Assembly (NCBI RefSeq): GCF_021088345.1
Contig: NZ_CP088156.1
Span: forward strand, 3,844,001 to 3,908,000
DNA length: 64,000 nt
Source: Bradyrhizobium ontarionense
GTDB taxonomy: Bacteria > Pseudomonadota > Alphaproteobacteria > Rhizobiales > Xanthobacteraceae
Direction of reading: 5' to 3'
Position 1 is the stretch's first letter. Every line of letters begins with the position of its first letter. Both the position numbers and the translations under genes were made by a program. Below the pieces are notes generated by a model. The model did not search any database and was not told where the DNA came from. It saw only the letters and a program-made list of their open reading frames with translations. Positions 9,670-19,396 of this stretch are shown here, piece after piece.

Positions 9670-11193
9670 ATGAGCGGTCCGATCCTCGAGATGCGCGGGG
9701 TGTCGAAGTCCTTCTTCGGCATCAAGGCCCTGCAGAAGGTCGATCTGACCGTCCATGCCGGTGAAGTCCATGCATTGATGGGCGAAAACGGCGCCGGCAA
9801 ATCGACCCTGATGAAGATTCTCTCCGGCGCCTATCGCTTCGATCCGGGCGGGGAAATCCGCATCGAGGGCAAGCCGGCGCGCATCGAGGGGCCGCTCGGT
9901 GGCCGGGCCGCCGGCATCTCCATCATCTACCAGGAGTTGTCGCTGGCGCCGAACCTGACGGTGGCAGAAAACATCTATCTCGGACGCGAGCTGTCGCAAT
10001 CGGGCCTGCTGGCGCGCGGCACCATGCGCGAGGGCGTGGGACCAATCCTGGACCGGCTCGGCGCCGATTTCACGCCGTCGACCCTGGTGGCGGAGCTGTC
10101 GATGGGCCAGCGCCAGCTGGTCGAGATCGCCCGCGCCCTGCATGCGCGCTCCAAGATCCTGATCATGGACGAGCCGACGACATCGCTGTCAGCGGGCGAG
10201 AGCGAGAAGCTGTTCGCGCTGATCCGCCAGCTGCGCGCCGAGGGGCTCGCCATCATCTACATCTCGCACCGCATGGACGAGGTCTATGCGCTCGGCGACC
10301 GCGTCACCGTGCTGCGGGACGGCCGGCTGGTCGGCTCGCTGGACAAGCCGGAGATGCGCGCCGACAGTATCGTGCGCATGATGGTCGGCCGCGATGTGTC
10401 GTCCTTCTACAAGAAGGATCACGACCCGCATGCCAAGCGCGACCGCCCCGTGCTCACGGCCGTCGATCTCGGCGACGGGCACCGCGTCAACGGCTGCTCG
10501 CTCACGGTTCACGCCGGCGAGGTCGTCGGGCTCGCCGGACTGATCGGCGCCGGCCGCACCGAGCTCGCGCATCTGATCATCGGCGCGACACCGAAAACGA
10601 CGGGACACCTCGAGCTCGACGGCAAGCGCGTCGACATCGAAACCCCGCGCGACGCGCTCGATGCCGGCATCGCCTATCTGACCGAGGACCGTAAGGCGCT
10701 CGGCCTGTTCCTCGACATGTCCTGCGCCGACAACATCAATCTCGCCGTGATCGGACGCGACGCCAGGCTCGGCGGCATTCTCGACCGCGACAAGGGACGG
10801 ACGCGTGCCGACGAGGCGTTCGCCGCGCTCGGCATCCGCGCGCCAAATCCGGGCGTGACGGTCGGCGGACTGTCGGGCGGCAATCAGCAGAAGGTGCTGC
10901 TGTCGCGCCTGCTTGCGATCGCGCCGAAGGTCCTGATCCTGGACGAGCCGACCCGCGGCGTCGATGTCGGCGCCAAATCCGAGATCTATTCGATCATCGA
11001 CAATCTCGCCAAGTCCGGCACGGCGATCCTGGTCATCTCGTCGGACCTGCCGGAGATCCTCGGCATCTGCGACCGCGTGCTCGTGATGCGCTCCGGCCAT
11101 CTCGCGGGCGAGCTTCAGCAGAGCGCAGCCTCACCCATCACCCAGGAAGACATCATGGCGCTGGCCACCGGGACGGAGCACGTGGATGCCTGA
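9670..11193 (+). CDS. Sugar ABC transporter, duplicated ATP-binding protein (RbsA/XylG/MglA type)
   Basis: About 507 residues from ATG 9670, which has GGAGG immediately upstream; the frame opens at 9640 but those residues look like leader. Two fused ABC domains: the first has Walker [10 protein letters not shown], signature-type LSMGQRQL and Walker B ILIMDEPT; the second has the degenerate Walker [20 protein letters not shown] and [12 protein letters not shown]. One competent and one degenerate site is normal for carbohydrate-uptake (CUT2) ATPases. The stop overlaps the permease start by 8 bp, indicating translational coupling. The sugar is not determined by sequence; the neighbouring xylulokinase suggests a pentose or pentitol. 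Confidence 0.93.
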   Translation: MSGPILEMRGVSKSFFGIKALQKVDLTVHAGEVHALMGENGAGKSTLMKILSGAYRFDPGGEIRIEGKPARIEGPLGGRAAGISIIYQELSLAPNLTVAENIYLGRELSQSGLLARGTMREGVGPILDRLGADFTPSTLVAELSMGQRQLVEIARALHARSKILIMDEPTTSLSAGESEKLFALIRQLRAEGLAIIYISHRMDEVYALGDRVTVLRDGRLVGSLDKPEMRADSIVRMMVGRDVSSFYKKDHDPHAKRDRPVLTAVDLGDGHRVNGCSLTVHAGEVVGLAGLIGAGRTELAHLIIGATPKTTGHLELDGKRVDIETPRDALDAGIAYLTEDRKALGLFLDMSCADNINLAVIGRDARLGGILDRDKGRTRADEAFAALGIRAPNPGVTVGGLSGGNQQKVLLSRLLAIAPKVLILDEPTRGVDVGAKSEIYSIIDNLAKSGTAILVISSDLPEILGICDRVLVMRSGHLAGELQQSAASPITQEDIMALATGTEHVDA

Positions 11194-12226
11194 CAACAGC
11201 CAAGCTCAAGCCAAGGTCGCTGCCGCGCCCGTCGTGCCGGCCGGGTCCGGCAACAAGCCGCAGCGCGTCCGGACGATGATCCGGGCGGTAGGAATGCTGC
11301 CGGTGCTCCTGATCCTGTGTCTCGGATTTCACTTTCTGGCCGACGGCCGCTTCTTCACGGGACAGAATCTCGGCATCGTTCTGCAGCAGGCCGCCGTCAA
11401 CACCGTGCTCGCGGCCGGCATGACCTTCGTCATCCTCACCGGCGGCATCGACCTCTCGGTCGGCTCGATCCTCGCCGCCGCGGCGATGGCCGGGCTCACC
11501 ATGTCCAAGCTGCCCGATCTGGGCGCGCTGTGGCTGCCGGCCGCGGTGCTGACCGGCCTCGCCTTCGGCGTCATCAATGGCGCGCTGATCGCGCTGTTGC
11601 GGCTGCCGCCCTTCATCGTCACCCTGGGATCGCTCACCGCCGTGCGCGGGCTGGCGCGGCTGATGGGCAGCGACACCACGGTGTTCAATCCCTCCATCCC
11701 TTACGCCTTCATCGGCAACGCCTCGCTGACGCTCATTCCGGGCGTGGTGTCGATCCCGTGGCTGTCAGTGATCGCGCTGCTGGTGATCCTGGTGTCATGG
11801 CTGATCCTGCGTCGCACCGTGCTCGGCGTGCACATCTATGCCGTCGGCGGCAATGAGAGCGCGGCGCGGCTCGCCGGCATCAAGGTCTGGGCGGTGCTGA
11901 TCTTCGTCTACGGCATGTCGGGTCTGCTCGCCGGCCTCGGCGGCGGCATGCAGGCGGCGCGGCTCTATGCCGCGAACGGCCTGCAACTCGGCCAGTCCTA
12001 CGAGCTCGACGCGATCACCGCCGTCATTCTCGGCGGCACGTCGTTCGTCGGCGGCATCGGCTCGATCTGGGGCACGCTGGTCGGCGCGCTCATCATCGCG
12101 GTGTTGTCGAACGGGCTTATCCTCGTCGGCGTGTCCGACATCTGGCAATACGTCATCAAGGGCCTCGTGATCATCGGCGCCGTCGCGCTCGACCGCTACC
12201 GGCTGCAGGGCTCGGCCCGCACCTGA
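11186..12226 (+). CDS. Sugar ABC transporter permease (RbsC/XylH type)
   Basis: A 346-residue polytopic permease of the CUT2 (BPD_transp_2) family. After an approximately 30-residue polar N-terminus, about nine to ten membrane helices are visible (for example [16 protein letters not shown] and [19 protein letters not shown]). Family landmarks include [42 protein letters not shown] and the C-terminal [20 protein letters not shown]. It overlaps the ATPase gene by 8 bp and lies 103 bp before the binding-protein gene. It forms the transmembrane channel of the importer. Confidence 0.93.
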   Translation: MPDNSQAQAKVAAAPVVPAGSGNKPQRVRTMIRAVGMLPVLLILCLGFHFLADGRFFTGQNLGIVLQQAAVNTVLAAGMTFVILTGGIDLSVGSILAAAAMAGLTMSKLPDLGALWLPAAVLTGLAFGVINGALIALLRLPPFIVTLGSLTAVRGLARLMGSDTTVFNPSIPYAFIGNASLTLIPGVVSIPWLSVIALLVILVSWLILRRTVLGVHIYAVGGNESAARLAGIKVWAVLIFVYGMSGLLAGLGGGMQAARLYAANGLQLGQSYELDAITAVILGGTSFVGGIGSIWGTLVGALIIAVLSNGLILVGVSDIWQYVIKGLVIIGAVALDRYRLQGSART

Positions 12227-12329
12227 CGGATCCATCGGCGGGCGCCATCGGCGCCTCGCCGCAACGCTTTCTTCCACGGCCACTGGTCCGCCGTGCGTAG
12301 ACGAACAGGAAGGACCAGGGAGGAAGCCA

Positions 12330-13277
12330 ATGTTGAAGACGATATCGCTCGCCGGTGCCGCGCTGGCGCTTGTCATGAGCTCCGCGCCGTCGTCGGCCAA
12401 GGAGCTGAAATCGATCGGCGTGTCGCTGGGCTCGCTCGGCAATCCGTTCTTCGTCGCGCTGTCGAAGGGCGCCGAGTTCGAAGCCAAGAAGACCAACCCC
12501 AACGTCAAGATCACCGCGGTCGGCTTCGAATACGACCTCGGCAAGCAGGTCACCCAGATCGACAATTTCATCGCCGCCGGCGTCGACATGATCCTGCTCA
12601 ACCCGGGCGATCCGAAGGCGGTCGGGCCCGCGATCAAGAAGGCGCAGGCGGCGGGCATCATCGTCGTCGCAGTCGACACTGCGGCCGAGGGCGCCGACGC
12701 GACCGTAACCACCAACAACGTGCAGGCCGGCGAGATCTCGTGCCAGTACATCGTCGACAAGCTTGGCGGCAAAGGCGATGTGATCATCGAGAACGGTCCG
12801 CAAGTCTCGGCGGTGATCGACCGCGTCAACGGCTGCAAGAGCGTGTTCGCGAAAGCGTCCGGCATCAAGGTGCTGTCGAGCGATCAGGATGCCAAGGGCT
12901 CGCGCGAGGGCGGGCTGACGGTGACGCAGGGCTATCTCACCCGCTTCCCGAAGATCGACGCGATCTTCGCGATCAACGATCCCCAGGCGATCGGCACTGA
13001 TCTCGCCGCGCGCCAGCAGCAGCGCACCGGCATCATCATCACCGCGGTCGACGGCGCACCCGACATCGAAGCCGCGCTGAAGGATCCGGCCTCGCAGCAG
13101 ATCCAGGCCTCGGCCTCGCAGGATCCGTTCTTCATGGCGCGCCGCGCCGTGCAGATCGGCGTCAACATCCTCAATGGCCAGAAGCCGGCCTCGACCGTCG
13201 AGCTGCTGCCGTCCAAGCTGATCACGCGCGACAATGTCGGCGAGTACAAGGGCTGGACCTCGGATCGGAAGGAGTAG
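12330..13277 (+). CDS. Periplasmic sugar-binding protein of the ABC transporter (RbsB type)
   Basis: A 315-residue Periplasmic_binding_4 protein. Start ATG 12330 is preceded by a strong GGAGGAA. A classic Sec signal peptide (MLKTISLAGAALALVMSS) with probable cleavage after SSA gives a mature start near KELKSIGVSLGSLGNPFF, the standard first strand of ribose/xylose-type binding proteins. IDNFIAAGVDMILLNPGDP and the late hinge segment AIFAINDPQAIGTDLA also fit. It is the last gene of the transporter operon and is followed by a strong terminator; high expression relative to the membrane genes would be expected. Confidence 0.93.
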   Translation: MLKTISLAGAALALVMSSAPSSAKELKSIGVSLGSLGNPFFVALSKGAEFEAKKTNPNVKITAVGFEYDLGKQVTQIDNFIAAGVDMILLNPGDPKAVGPAIKKAQAAGIIVVAVDTAAEGADATVTTNNVQAGEISCQYIVDKLGGKGDVIIENGPQVSAVIDRVNGCKSVFAKASGIKVLSSDQDAKGSREGGLTVTQGYLTRFPKIDAIFAINDPQAIGTDLAARQQQRTGIIITAVDGAPDIEAALKDPASQQIQASASQDPFFMARRAVQIGVNILNGQKPASTVELLPSKLITRDNVGEYKGWTSDRKE

Positions 13278-13317
13278 GCTGCCGCCATCGCTCAGCATCG
13301 CGATTGATCGTATTGAG

Positions 13318-13344
13318 AACGCCGCCCTTCCCGGGCGGCGTTTT
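13318..13344 (+). terminator. Rho-independent terminator of the sugar ABC operon
   Basis: A perfect 10-bp GC-rich stem (AACGCCGCCC / GGGCGGCGTT) with a 5-nt loop is followed by a short T run (TTTT at 13341-13344). It begins about 40 bp after the binding-protein stop codon and separates the transporter operon from the three-gene module downstream. Confidence 0.85.
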
Positions 13345-13506
13345 GCTTGCACCGTGTGCCGCACCCTTGCGGTTCCGGCTGAATGCCGCGAAAGACCGAG
13401 GATGACGGACTCGCGCGCCAGCATCAGATATGGCAAACAACGGCCTCGACGGGGAATTCAATCTGCGCTGGTGAGGTTGAAGCTGGCGGTTCTCCTCGGG
13501 GGATGA

Positions 13507-14298
13507 ATGCCGATGGCTGCGACGCTCGATGATCTCTTGCCCGCGATGATCAAGGCCGGCGATGCCGGACTGAGCCTTGCCAAGATCAGGACGACATTCG
13601 GCGGCAAAGCGGCAGCGAAGAAAGTGTCGCCGGAACTGCGCGAGAAGCTCGCGACACTCGGTCGCGAAGGCGCGATCTGGGGACCGCTGAAGCAGGGCGT
13701 CGCCCAGTTATATTTCGCCAGCGGGCGCGGTCCTTCGATCGAGACGGCGAGCCGCGCGATCGTGACCCTGGTCGCGTCGTCCGGCGTCAAGTTAATCTCG
13801 AAGCCAGGCTTGGACAAGAAGGTCACGGGGATGAACAAGAAGTTCTTCTCCGACGGTCTCAAACACGCCGTCGCGAGCCAGGCCATTGTCGAACTGACCT
13901 GCGGTAGCTCGAAATATTATCTGCATCGCGACGTCGCCGCGGACTATTTCGGCTTCGAGGCGACGACGTCCGAGCCAGCACCGGCTCTGCTGCGGCCGCG
14001 CGATGGAGAGCCTGTCGCGGCTTCCGTGCTGACGTTGGACGACCTGCTCCCGGCCTATCGCCGGCTCAAGGCCGAACAGGGCGGCTTTTCGGCCGTGAAG
14101 ATCTTTGATCTCATGAAGGCGAGCGGCGAAACAAAAGAGGACCTGCACCGCCTGCTGATCGATGAGACCAAGGCGGGACGTGTCACGATCCACCCGACGA
14201 CCACCATCGACCTCCCCGCAGAGGAGATGGACGCCGGCATTCGGCTGGCCGGTTTCCCTGAGCCCTTCGTGACCGTCGTGGTCAAGAACGAGCCATGA
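13507..14298 (+). CDS. Tandem winged-helix-like protein, first gene of a three-gene nuclease/translocase module
   Basis: A 263-residue protein that I do not recognise as a named family. Two similar helical blocks can be seen: residues about 5-70 (TLDDLLPAMIKAGDAGLSL ... GREGAIWGPL) and about 178-240 (TLDDLLPAYRRLKAEQGGF ... AGRVTIHPTT). Both start with the same TLDDLLPA phrase and end with a short beta-hairpin-like segment, the look of tandem winged helices that bind DNA or a partner. A middle block (KKFFSDGLKHAVASQAIVEL) may be a third. Its last codons overlap the ATPase start by 4 bp (ATGA), so the genes are translationally coupled. The ATG at 13507 could be replaced by ATG 13513. A DNA-binding adaptor role is inferred from fold-like features and context only. 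Confidence 0.6.
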   Translation: MPMAATLDDLLPAMIKAGDAGLSLAKIRTTFGGKAAAKKVSPELREKLATLGREGAIWGPLKQGVAQLYFASGRGPSIETASRAIVTLVASSGVKLISKPGLDKKVTGMNKKFFSDGLKHAVASQAIVELTCGSSKYYLHRDVAADYFGFEATTSEPAPALLRPRDGEPVAASVLTLDDLLPAYRRLKAEQGGFSAVKIFDLMKASGETKEDLHRLLIDETKAGRVTIHPTTTIDLPAEEMDAGIRLAGFPEPFVTVVVKNEP

Positions 14299-16402
14299 CC
14301 AACCCTTACGCCGACATGCAGATCAATCCATTCGAGGACGCCATTGTCCGCGAGCCTCGCGAGGTCACGTTTTCGGTCGACGGCCTGAACGACGCCCCCC
14401 TGAACCGCGTTCTGACCAAGTTCGCCGCGCTCGACCGCGGCGAACTACCGCGCAGCACTCCGGTCAAACCCGACCGAGCCCAACTCGTGGTGTCGCCGGA
14501 TCGCGGCTACGGCAAATCGCATCTATTGGGGCGGCTGTTCACAGCCTTGGGCCGTAAGGCCACCAAGGTCTATCTCCGTCCGTTCCAGGATCCATACAAG
14601 GCCTGGCAGTCCATTCTGCTCCTCACCCTACAGGAGCTCGATCGTCCGGACGACGAGACCGCTGGATCCCCGAGCCAGCTCGCCTCCCTGGCCGTTGGAA
14701 CGTTGGCGCATATCGTCGCGGATTTCGCTCAGAGCGGAGAACCTGAGATCACTGCAGCGGTGCCCGCGTTGCGACGTCTGGCAAGCGGAACGCTTCCGGC
14801 GGCGGAGCTGCCGGGCAGGCTGGCATGGCTTCGCGAGCTCTTTGCCGGCAACGGCCCGATCAATCGCTTGTCCGGTCTCCTGAGGAACCGGCACATCGAT
14901 CTGCAGGGACATGAGAAGGCATGGCTGAAAGTTCTGGTCGCCTGTGCGTTCGATGAAGCCGACGGCGAACGCCGCAGCGCCGCACTCAAATGGCTCCGGG
15001 CCGAACCATTGGAGCCGGAGGAAGTCGAGCGTCTCCGGCTGGATCAGGCCGACAACGACGGACGCGGCGACGTCACCCCGCAGGAGATCAATGCCCTGAG
15101 CTTCCGCCGGCTGCAGGGCTTGTGTCAGCTGGCGTCCTACTATCGTCCCTTCATCTTCTGTTTCGACCAGACCGAGTGTTATGCAAGCGATCCGATGCTG
15201 ATCAAGGCGCTCGGAAATTGCATCGAGCAGCTCTATGCGGAGCTTCGCAATCATCTCACCGTCGTGACGGCCAATCAGAGAAACTGGGTCGCCGATATCA
15301 AGCCGCATTTGGAGCCTCCGCATCGGGACCGCTTCTCTCCGGAAATTGCTCTTGAAGGCATCAACAAGGCCGGCGCACGCGAACTGATCGAGGCGCGTCT
15401 GAAGGATTGCGGAATGCCGGCCAAGGGCATCGCGCAATTTTTCGCGGACAATTGGCTCGAAGATCTGTTCTCGACCCTGGTCGAACTCGGTGTCCGTGCG
15501 CTGCTGATGCGCGCGCGGAAGACCGGTTCAGAGTGCTGGCACGCCCCAATGCTGCGCCACTTCCTCCGCAGACGCTCGACGATCTCTTCCAGGTCGAGCT
15601 CAACGGCATCCGCTCCCAGAAGGCGCTGCAGGCCTACAATCAGGACTGCTTGATGTGGTTCGCCAAGGACGTCGGCCAGGCCATGACGGGTGTGAAGGTC
15701 ACGCGGACGTCGGGACGGCGCTACTTCTCGTTCGAATGGAGCTGGCCGGGCCGCAGCGTCTATTTCGCCTTCGAAGGCGGCGACCATTGGCGGCGCTGGA
15801 AGGCGATTGCCGACGAAGCCATCACGATGGCCAAGGCGCAGGGCGAACGCCGCATCCTCGCTTATGTGTTCCGCACACCGGATCTCGCCCGCGTGCCACG
15901 GCCGTCATGGGCGGTTGCCAAGGCGACCATGGACCAAGCCAGCAGCCACGGCTTTCGCATCGTTGAATTGACGATCGACCAGGTCTGCGAGCTGCATGCC
16001 GCGCGTGAGCTCTATTCGAATGCGCTCCAGGGCAACATTGCCTTTTCCGGCCCCGCGACGCTGGCCTGGCTGCAGACGCGGTTCGCACCGTTCCTGTCCG
16101 ATATCGCCACCGCAGGACTGCCGATCGAGGTCCGCAGCGTCGATGCTGGTGGACCGGCCGCGAAGGAACAGCCGAAAATTGAACAGACCACCGCCGCGTC
16201 CGACAACCTCGACGGCGACAGCCTGCGCCGCGTGCTCGATCTCGTCCGTGAGCAGCGCATCGTCGACATCTCCGTCGTCCTCGACAGGCTCGGACGCGCG
16301 GAGCTGCGCGATCCGCTCTTGCGCAGCGTCGAGGCGCATCCCAATCTGAAGGCACATCCGGGGCCCAAGACCATCTTCCTGCAATGGCGCATTACAGCAT
16401 AA
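14295..16402 (+). pseudogene. AAA/STAND-like ATPase of the three-gene module, frameshifted near 15515
   Basis: The product is spread over two frames, 14295 to about 15515 and about 15517 to 16402, together about 702 residues. Part one has a complete Walker A (SPDRGYGKSHLLG, Lys74), a Walker B-like FIFCFDQTE (Asp291) and a sensor-like VVTANQRNW. Its coherent sequence stops at ELGVRALLMRAR, after which the frame turns arginine-rich. The other frame becomes coherent at AEDRFRVLARPN, then PPQTLDDLFQVELNG, a domain with FAFEGGDHWRRWKAI and ILAYVFRTPDLARVPR, and a C-terminal helical block ending at the next gene. One missing base in the GCGCGCGG run would explain it: either a real mutation, a sequencing error, or (less likely) programmed frameshifting. 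It overlaps its upstream gene by 4 bp and its downstream gene by 19 bp. The ATPase assignment is good; the system's function is unknown. Confidence 0.68.
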
Positions 16403-18240
16403 CGGCGACCGAGCTCACCTTTGCCGTCCTCGATCCGGAATGGCGCGCCCGGTGGCTCAGGGACGAGAAGCCGTCGACCAAGAGCTTCGCGCCGGCGGGA
16501 ACGGCGCGTGCGATGGGCGTGCAGTTCCACAAGGAGGTCGAGAAGCTGGTCGGCTGGTTGACGGCCCGCGGCAGTCTGAAAACGGCGGCGCGGATCGATA
16601 CGGTCGATGCCCTGGTCGATCACGTCTGGACCACGTCGTTGCAAGAGCTGACTGACAAGCTGTTCGCGGCCGGGCGCGGCGAGGACGCTGCCGCGTTCAC
16701 CGAGCGCATGCGCCATTTCTGCGCGCGCCTGATCGCGCTGAGGCAGCAGACCCGCAGCTTCGAGAACTGGCAGGACATCTTCGTCGGCGCCGAGCAGGAC
16801 CTGGCGCGCATTGCCGTGCCGGTCGGCGACGGCACCGTGGAGATCCGCGGCCGCGTCGACGCCATCCGCATTCATCCGGAGCGTCATCTCGAGGTCGTGG
16901 ACTACAAGCTGAGCCAGGGCGCGCGGCAGAAGGCCGACCTCGTACAACTCGCGATCTATGCGCATCTCCTGCCGATCTGGCGCCCGGGCTGCGAATTCTC
17001 AGGCACGCTGGAATACTACCTGCCGGAGTTCCAGGAAGTTGCGGTCTCACCGGACGAGCTGAAGGACATCTTCACCGGCATGGTCGCGCCAGTACTGCAG
17101 GCGATGTTCGCCGGCAAAGCCAATATCTCCCATCCGGGCACCGCGGTCGCCGCACCGCCTGCCGCAAATCCGGCACCGCCTGCCGGCCCCAACCCGAACG
17201 CGTTGGGAACGTCGGTGGTCGACGCATTCCGCAGCTTCAATCTCACCGTCGAATGCGCTGATGTCATCGAGGGACCGCAGCTGATCCGGCTGCGGCTCAC
17301 GCCGGGTCCCGGCGTCAAGGTGTCGTCGCTGGCCAACCGCGCCGCAGACCTTCAGGTGAAGCTCGGGCTCGCCGAGCCGCCGTTGATCAAGGCCGGCAAG
17401 GGTTTTGTCATTCTCGATCTGCCGCGGCCGGACCCGAAGCCCTGCCTGCTCAAGGACGCACTGGCGGGGCCGCTCGCCGCTGCCCTGAAAAGCACGGTGA
17501 GCTTTCCGATCGGCATCGACGTCGAAGGCAATCCCATCGTTGCTGACTTCGCCGATCCCAACACCTGCCACGCGCTGGTTGCCGGCTCGACCGGCAGCGG
17601 CAATAGCGAATGGCTGAAGGCAATGGTCGCGAGCATGCTGCTGCGCGGCTCGCCTGAGCAGGTGAAGATCGCCCTGATCGATCCGAAGATCCTGACGTTT
17701 TCGGGAGTCGGCGGCAGTCCCTATCTGTGGCGTCCGGTCGCCACCACACTGGCCGAGGCGCTGAGGATTCTGCGCGATGCAGTCAAGGAAATGGACGCGC
17801 GCTACCAGGTCCTGAACGGCGCAGGCGTCGTCAATCTCGGCGACTACATCAAGTCTGGCAAGACAGACCTGCCATTCCTGGTGCTGATCTTCGACGAATT
17901 CGCCGACCTGATCCTGGCCGGGCGCGACGACAAGAAGGAGTTCGAGGCCCTGGTCGCGCGCATCGCCGGCAAGGGCCGCGCCGCCGGCATCCATCTCGTG
18001 CTGGCGACCCAGCGCCCCGACCGCGCCGTCGTGACCGGCCTGATCAAATCGAACCTGCCGCTGAAGGTCTGCCTCAAGGTCGCCAATGCCGTGAATGCGC
18101 AGATCGTGCTCGACGAGCCCGGCGCCGAGAGCCTGTTCGGCAAGGGCGACCTGTTGTGCGATCTCGGCCGCGGCCTGGTACGTGCGCAGGGGCTGTTCAT
18201 TCCGCAGCCGGAATTCCTCGCCGCGCTCGGGCGCAAATAG
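16384..18240 (+). CDS. RecB-like PD-(D/E)XK nuclease fused to an FtsK/SpoIIIE-type motor, with Walker A Lys replaced by Asn
   Basis: A 618-residue, apparently soluble protein. Residues 1-220 form a RecB/Cas4-like nuclease: His49 (GVQFHKEVEKL), Asp159 (GRVDAIRIHP), Asp173-x-Lys175 (EVVDYKLSQG) and QLAIYAHLL in the expected order. A Pro/Ala linker follows (about 255-275). Residues about 280-618 are an FtsK alpha/beta motor without membrane helices or the C-terminal gamma domain: LVLIFDEFADLIL (Walker B), GKGRAAGIHLVLATQRPD, and VLDEPGAESLFGKGDLL. The P-loop reads AGSTGSGNSEW, with Asn407 in place of the nearly invariant Lys (AAT versus AAA/AAG, one base). The motor may therefore be inactive, or bind nucleotide without hydrolysis. 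The gene overlaps the upstream ATPase by 19 bp. Likely a DNA translocase-nuclease effector; defence against foreign DNA is an inference. Confidence 0.78.
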   Translation: MAHYSITATELTFAVLDPEWRARWLRDEKPSTKSFAPAGTARAMGVQFHKEVEKLVGWLTARGSLKTAARIDTVDALVDHVWTTSLQELTDKLFAAGRGEDAAAFTERMRHFCARLIALRQQTRSFENWQDIFVGAEQDLARIAVPVGDGTVEIRGRVDAIRIHPERHLEVVDYKLSQGARQKADLVQLAIYAHLLPIWRPGCEFSGTLEYYLPEFQEVAVSPDELKDIFTGMVAPVLQAMFAGKANISHPGTAVAAPPAANPAPPAGPNPNALGTSVVDAFRSFNLTVECADVIEGPQLIRLRLTPGPGVKVSSLANRAADLQVKLGLAEPPLIKAGKGFVILDLPRPDPKPCLLKDALAGPLAAALKSTVSFPIGIDVEGNPIVADFADPNTCHALVAGSTGSGNSEWLKAMVASMLLRGSPEQVKIALIDPKILTFSGVGGSPYLWRPVATTLAEALRILRDAVKEMDARYQVLNGAGVVNLGDYIKSGKTDLPFLVLIFDEFADLILAGRDDKKEFEALVARIAGKGRAAGIHLVLATQRPDRAVVTGLIKSNLPLKVCLKVANAVNAQIVLDEPGAESLFGKGDLLCDLGRGLVRAQGLFIPQPEFLAALGRK

Positions 18241-18259
18241 GACCGCGCGTCCACCGCCA

Positions 18260-18275
18260 TGTCGCGTTTGCGACA
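18260..18275. promoter_or_regulatory. Inverted repeat TGTCGC-N4-GCGACA upstream of the Rieske gene
   Basis: Perfect 6-bp arms around GTTT, 83 bp before the Rieske start and 20 bp after the motor gene's stop. It uses the same half-site letters as the two repeats around the aldehyde dehydrogenase regulator, but the half-sites are 2 bp closer together, so it is probably not bound in the same way. It could be an operator or simply a small hairpin. Confidence 0.25.
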
Positions 18276-18357
18276 ACGACCCGCTGTTTGTTGCTGCTTT
18301 CCGCTGGTCCGGAATTTGCGTGAGCCTCGCTGACGATACCAATCAGCAGGCGATCCG

Positions 18358-18696
18358 ATGGCTTTCACCGCAGTCTGTCCGACAAGCGCCATGACCGAAG
18401 GCGGCATGGGCCTGTACCAGGTCGGCAAGAAGAGCGTGCTCCTGCTCTGGCCTCATGGCGGCGAGCTGAAGGCCTATCGCGGTCGCTGCCCGCATGCCGA
18501 CGTGCCGCTGACCGACGCGACATTCGACGGCAAGACCATCACCTGCCCGCACCATCAATGGGGCTTCGACGGCGGGACCGGCAAGTGCGTCACGCATCTG
18601 GTCCGCAACGCGCTGCACGCCTATCCCCTGCAGGTCGAAGGCAGCGAGATCCAGGTCGACGTCGGTCCGGTCAAGCCAGCCCGCGCGCCGGCCTGA
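18358..18696 (+). CDS. Rieske [2Fe-2S] ferredoxin
   Basis: A 112-residue soluble Rieske protein. The two cluster-binding boxes are present: CPHADVPL (Cys-x-His) and CPHHQWGFD (Cys-x-x-His), 18 residues apart in the pattern seen in toluene-monooxygenase-type and general Rieske ferredoxins; a C-terminal IQVDVGPVK strand closes the fold. No signal peptide or membrane anchor. Such ferredoxins pass electrons to an oxygenase, but no oxygenase or reductase is adjacent, so the partner is unknown. A small inverted repeat lies about 83 bp upstream. ATG 18358 is the first start in a frame that opens cleanly after the motor gene. Confidence 0.85.
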   Translation: MAFTAVCPTSAMTEGGMGLYQVGKKSVLLLWPHGGELKAYRGRCPHADVPLTDATFDGKTITCPHHQWGFDGGTGKCVTHLVRNALHAYPLQVEGSEIQVDVGPVKPARAPA

Positions 18697-18781
18697 TCGC
18701 GCACACAGAGGATTGGGCCGAACGCCGGCCGAACCGCTGCACGCGCCATGGGCGGGACGCCGTATCGACGAGTTCAGCAGC

Positions 18782-19249
18782 ATGACGAGCGCCGGGGAAT
18801 GGGTGATCTGGAACGGGTCGATGGGGATCGTCGACACGGTCCGGCTCGGCCCCGTCGTCGACGACGCAACGGGGCGGCCCGTGCGGCTGGCGCCGCCCTA
18901 TGACGTCGTCGGGCCATTCAGCCTCGACGAATTGGAGACCCACGGCCGCATCGTCTTCGGCGCATGCCTCGTCATGTCGCAACGACGCTGGCGCGAGGAT
19001 CAGGATGCGCTGCGGATCGCAGCGCGGGCCGCGCGTCGCGCGCTGTGGGATCAGCTCGATCGCGACGAGGATGACGACGCTTTTCGCACCATCCTCGATC
19101 TGCCGCTGCAAGGCAGGCTGACGGCAGTGGACATCAAGGTGGCATTCCGCCGGCTCGCCAAGACCGCACATCCCGACGCCGGCGGCAGCAACGAATGGTA
19201 TCGACGCATCTCGGAAGCCCGCGAGGCGCTGCTGGCGCAGTTGGACTGA
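18782..19249 (+). CDS. Protein with C-terminal J-domain (DnaJ-like)
   Basis: About 156 residues from ATG 18782; the frame also opens at a TTG at 18713. The N-terminal half (GEWVIWNGSMGIVDTVRLGP, FSLDELETHGRIVFGACLVM) is a small unrecognised domain. The C-terminal about 45 residues form the J-domain core: LTAVDIKVAFRRLAKTAHPD carries the HPD tripeptide that stimulates DnaK ATPase, followed by WYRRISEAREALL. The J-domain is at the end rather than the start of the protein, as in several alphaproteobacterial small co-chaperones. No Gly/Phe or zinc region. Probably a specialised DnaK partner; client unknown. It follows the Rieske gene by 85 bp on the same strand. Confidence 0.72.
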   Translation: MTSAGEWVIWNGSMGIVDTVRLGPVVDDATGRPVRLAPPYDVVGPFSLDELETHGRIVFGACLVMSQRRWREDQDALRIAARAARRALWDQLDRDEDDDAFRTILDLPLQGRLTAVDIKVAFRRLAKTAHPDAGGSNEWYRRISEAREALLAQLD

Positions 19250-19396
19250 ATGTCGCGGCCGGCGTCAAGATAGAGGATTGAATCAGCAGGGCGGCCAGGA
19301 CAACGCAGTTCGTCCGCAGTGAAGTTTCGGCTATATCGTCGTCTGACTTACGCCACGTCCGCACGACCGACCGATGTGCCGGAGGACTCGAGCCAG

